A stretch of 6,117 nt of DNA from an uncultured Eubacteriaceae bacterium (GTDB taxonomy: Bacteria > Bacillota > Clostridia > Eubacteriales > Eubacteriaceae): NCBI GenBank assembly GCA_947630385.1, contig CANRHG010000117.1, forward strand, positions 1-6,117, given 5' to 3'. Under the pieces are notes generated by a model, which saw only the letters and a list, made by a program, of their open reading frames with translations, did not search any database and was not told the DNA's origin. Position numbers and translations under genes: made by a program. Of this stretch, positions 4,672 through 6,117 are shown in pieces (the first letter of the stretch is position 1; every line of letters starts with the position of its first letter).

Positions 4672-6117
4672 TTTTCTTCTTATCTTTATATTCGATGGCC
4701 GCTTCGACGAGCCCGTTAAAGAGCGGGTGCGGCCGGTTGGGTCTGGACTTAAACTCCGGATGCGCCTGGGTCGCGATAAAGAACGGATGGTCTTCGAGTT
4801 CGATCATCTCCACCAGGGCCTTGTTCGGAGAATAGCCGCTGAATTTAAGTCCGGCTTCTTCAAGCGCCGGTATGTATTCGTTGTTGACTTCGTAGCGGTG
4901 GCGGTGGCGTTCGCTGATCTCGTCGGTGCCGTAAAGTTTTTCGGCCAGGCTCACCTTAATCAGGTGACAATCGTACGCGCCAAGGCGCATCGTGCCGCCG
5001 ATGTTTTCGAGCTTTTTTTGCTCTTCCATCATGTCGATGACGGGATAGGGCGTATCGGGGCTCAGTTCGGTACTGTCGGCTTCTTTAAGGCCGAGTACGT
5101 TCCTCGCGTATTCCACGACGGCCAGTTGTAGTCCCAGGCAAAGGCCCAAAAACGGTAGAGCGTTTTCCCTGGCGTAACGAATCGCCTGGATCTTTCCGTC
5201 GATGCCACGGTTGTCAAACCCTCCCGGAACGACCAGTCCGTCGACGTCTTTTAAGAAACGTTCGACGTTTTCTTCGGTCACGTCTTCAGAGTTGATCCAC
5301 TTGATGTCGACCTGTTTTTCAAAATCGATCCCCGAATGCCTGAGCGCTTCGGCTACCGAAAGGTAGGCGTCGTGAAGCTCGACGTATTTTCCGACGAGTG
5401 CGATCGTGACTTTCCCGTTTAAGGTCTTGGCTTTGGTGACGAGTTGTTTCCACTCCTTTAAGTCGGGGTCCTTGTTTTCCAGGTGTAGGCTATTTAAAAT
5501 GACGTCCGCCAGTCCCTGTTGTTCGAGCATGAGCGGGACTTCGTAGAGTTCGTTGGCGTCGTAGTTGGCGATGACCGCTTCTTTCGGTACGTTGCAGAGG
5601 CTGCTGATCTTGCGTTTGATGTCCTCGTCAAAATCCAGTTCCGAACGCAGCACGAGCACGTCGGGTTGGATCCCAAGGCTAAGCAGTTGCTTGACCGAGT
5701 GTTGCGTCGGTTTGGTCTTTAGTTCGCCAGCTTTTCCGAGATAGGTCAAAAGCGTGACGTGAAGGTAGACCACGTTTTCCGGTCCGAGATCCGCCCGCAG
5801 CTGCCGTATAGCTTCGAGGTAGGGCTGTGATTCGATGTCCCCGACGGTGCCTCCGATCTCGGTGATGATCACGTCCGGCTCCTGTTGCGACTCGGACGCT
5901 TTTAAGATGTTGTACTTGATCTCGTCGGTGATGTGTGGAATGACCTGTACCGTCTTTCCTTTGTAATCGCCGTGTCGTTCCTTTTCGATAACGTTGTAAT
6001 AGACTTTACCGGTCGTAACGTTGCTGTACTCATCCAGGCTCTCGTCGATAAAGCGCTCGTAGTGGCCCAGATCCAGGTCGGTCTCGGCACCGTCGTCGGT
6101 GACGAAGACCTCCCCGT
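4661..6117 (-). CDS. pyrG: CTP synthase (glutamine-hydrolysing), 5' end outside the window
   Basis: Converts UTP to CTP using ATP and glutamine. The frame is open to the right edge and begins GEVFVTDDGAETDLDLGHYE, which is about residue 57 of a roughly 535-residue protein. About 56 N-terminal residues with the P-loop are therefore beyond the window. No internal start is used, since upstream sequence is fully family-like. The synthetase domain shows QVIPHITDEIK, ITEIGGTVGDIES and the UTP-site motif KTKPTQ (5702-5719). The class I glutaminase domain shows VPGGF, nucleophile Cys in LGLCLGLQ (codon 5138-5140), ERHRHRYEVNN, and catalytic His and Glu in HPEF (4760-4762, 4754-4756). The oxyanion-lid motif reads GGFDNRG where relatives have GGFG. 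The gene ends with TGA, overlapping nadE. It heads the visible cluster; its promoter lies outside the window. Confidence 0.97.
   Translation of the reverse strand, partial: GEVFVTDDGAETDLDLGHYERFIDESLDEYSNVTTGKVYYNVIEKERHGDYKGKTVQVIPHITDEIKYNILKASESQQEPDVIITEIGGTVGDIESQPYLEAIRQLRADLGPENVVYLHVTLLTYLGKAGELKTKPTQHSVKQLLSLGIQPDVLVLRSELDFDEDIKRKISSLCNVPKEAVIANYDANELYEVPLMLEQQGLADVILNSLHLENKDPDLKEWKQLVTKAKTLNGKVTIALVGKYVELHDAYLSVAEALRHSGIDFEKQVDIKWINSEDVTEENVERFLKDVDGLVVPGGFDNRGIDGKIQAIRYARENALPFLGLCLGLQLAVVEYARNVLGLKEADSTELSPDTPYPVIDMMEEQKKLENIGGTMRLGAYDCHLIKVSLAEKLYGTDEISERHRHRYEVNNEYIPALEEAGLKFSGYSPNKALVEMIELEDHPFFIATQAHPEFKSRPNRPHPLFNGLVEAAIEYKDKKKNEF

Noticed and set aside
4727..5131. 134-codon plus-strand open frame opposite pyrG
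   Set aside because: It overlaps the conserved glutaminase domain of pyrG. Its valine- and phenylalanine-rich content is the antisense image of the real gene's Asp/Glu/Lys codons.
5494..6090. Minus-strand frames inside pyrG in a second register
   Set aside because: They overlap conserved pyrG motifs in another frame and have Ser/Thr/Arg-rich, low-complexity translations.
508..6117. Possible TGA-as-tryptophan (Mycoplasma-type) code
   Set aside because: pyrG ends with TGA at its normal family length, and tryptophans in all four genes are encoded by TGG.

Overview
The window reads as a bacterial chromosome segment dominated by one leftward (minus-strand) gene cluster. In transcription order it holds the 3' nine-tenths of pyrG (CTP synthase), nadE (glutamine-dependent NAD+ synthetase), a soluble PocR-domain histidine kinase, and a REC-AraC response regulator that ends at a strong intrinsic terminator. 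Spacing is tight: an 11-nt overlap for pyrG/nadE, 20 nt for nadE/kinase and 4 nt for kinase/regulator. No minus-strand promoter or terminator is evident inside the cluster, so one transcript is likely. The protein style (two-domain NadE, YesN-like regulator, LytS/YesM-type kinase core) suggests Bacillota or a relative. This is inference; no taxonomic marker is present. TGA ends pyrG, so a Mycoplasma-type code in which TGA encodes tryptophan is unlikely.

The left 500 bases differ from the rest. At positions 1-154 is what looks like a decayed minus-strand fragment of a Fur-family metalloregulator: it lacks its N-terminus, has lost the zinc CxxC, and carries an in-frame stop. From about 155 to 480 the DNA becomes visibly AT-rich and holds a plus-strand Phd/YefM-type antitoxin. 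That gene has a recognisable promoter and ribosome binding site but is broken by a one-base shift in an A-run. Its 3' end runs into the operon's terminator and no toxin gene follows. The island looks like an eroded acquired toxin-antitoxin module that cut into the regulator gene.

Functionally, pyrG and nadE are both ATP- and glutamine-consuming amidating enzymes of nucleotide and cofactor synthesis. The two-component pair behind them has a PocR sensory domain, a class predicted to sense small hydrocarbon derivatives such as diols. Its targets are not in this window.

The most striking anomaly is in nadE. The family's conserved GTGDLSE-type segment, part of the ATP/Mg/NaAD site, appears to be cleanly absent in frame while everything around it is well conserved. 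I did not find a clearly new multi-gene system here.
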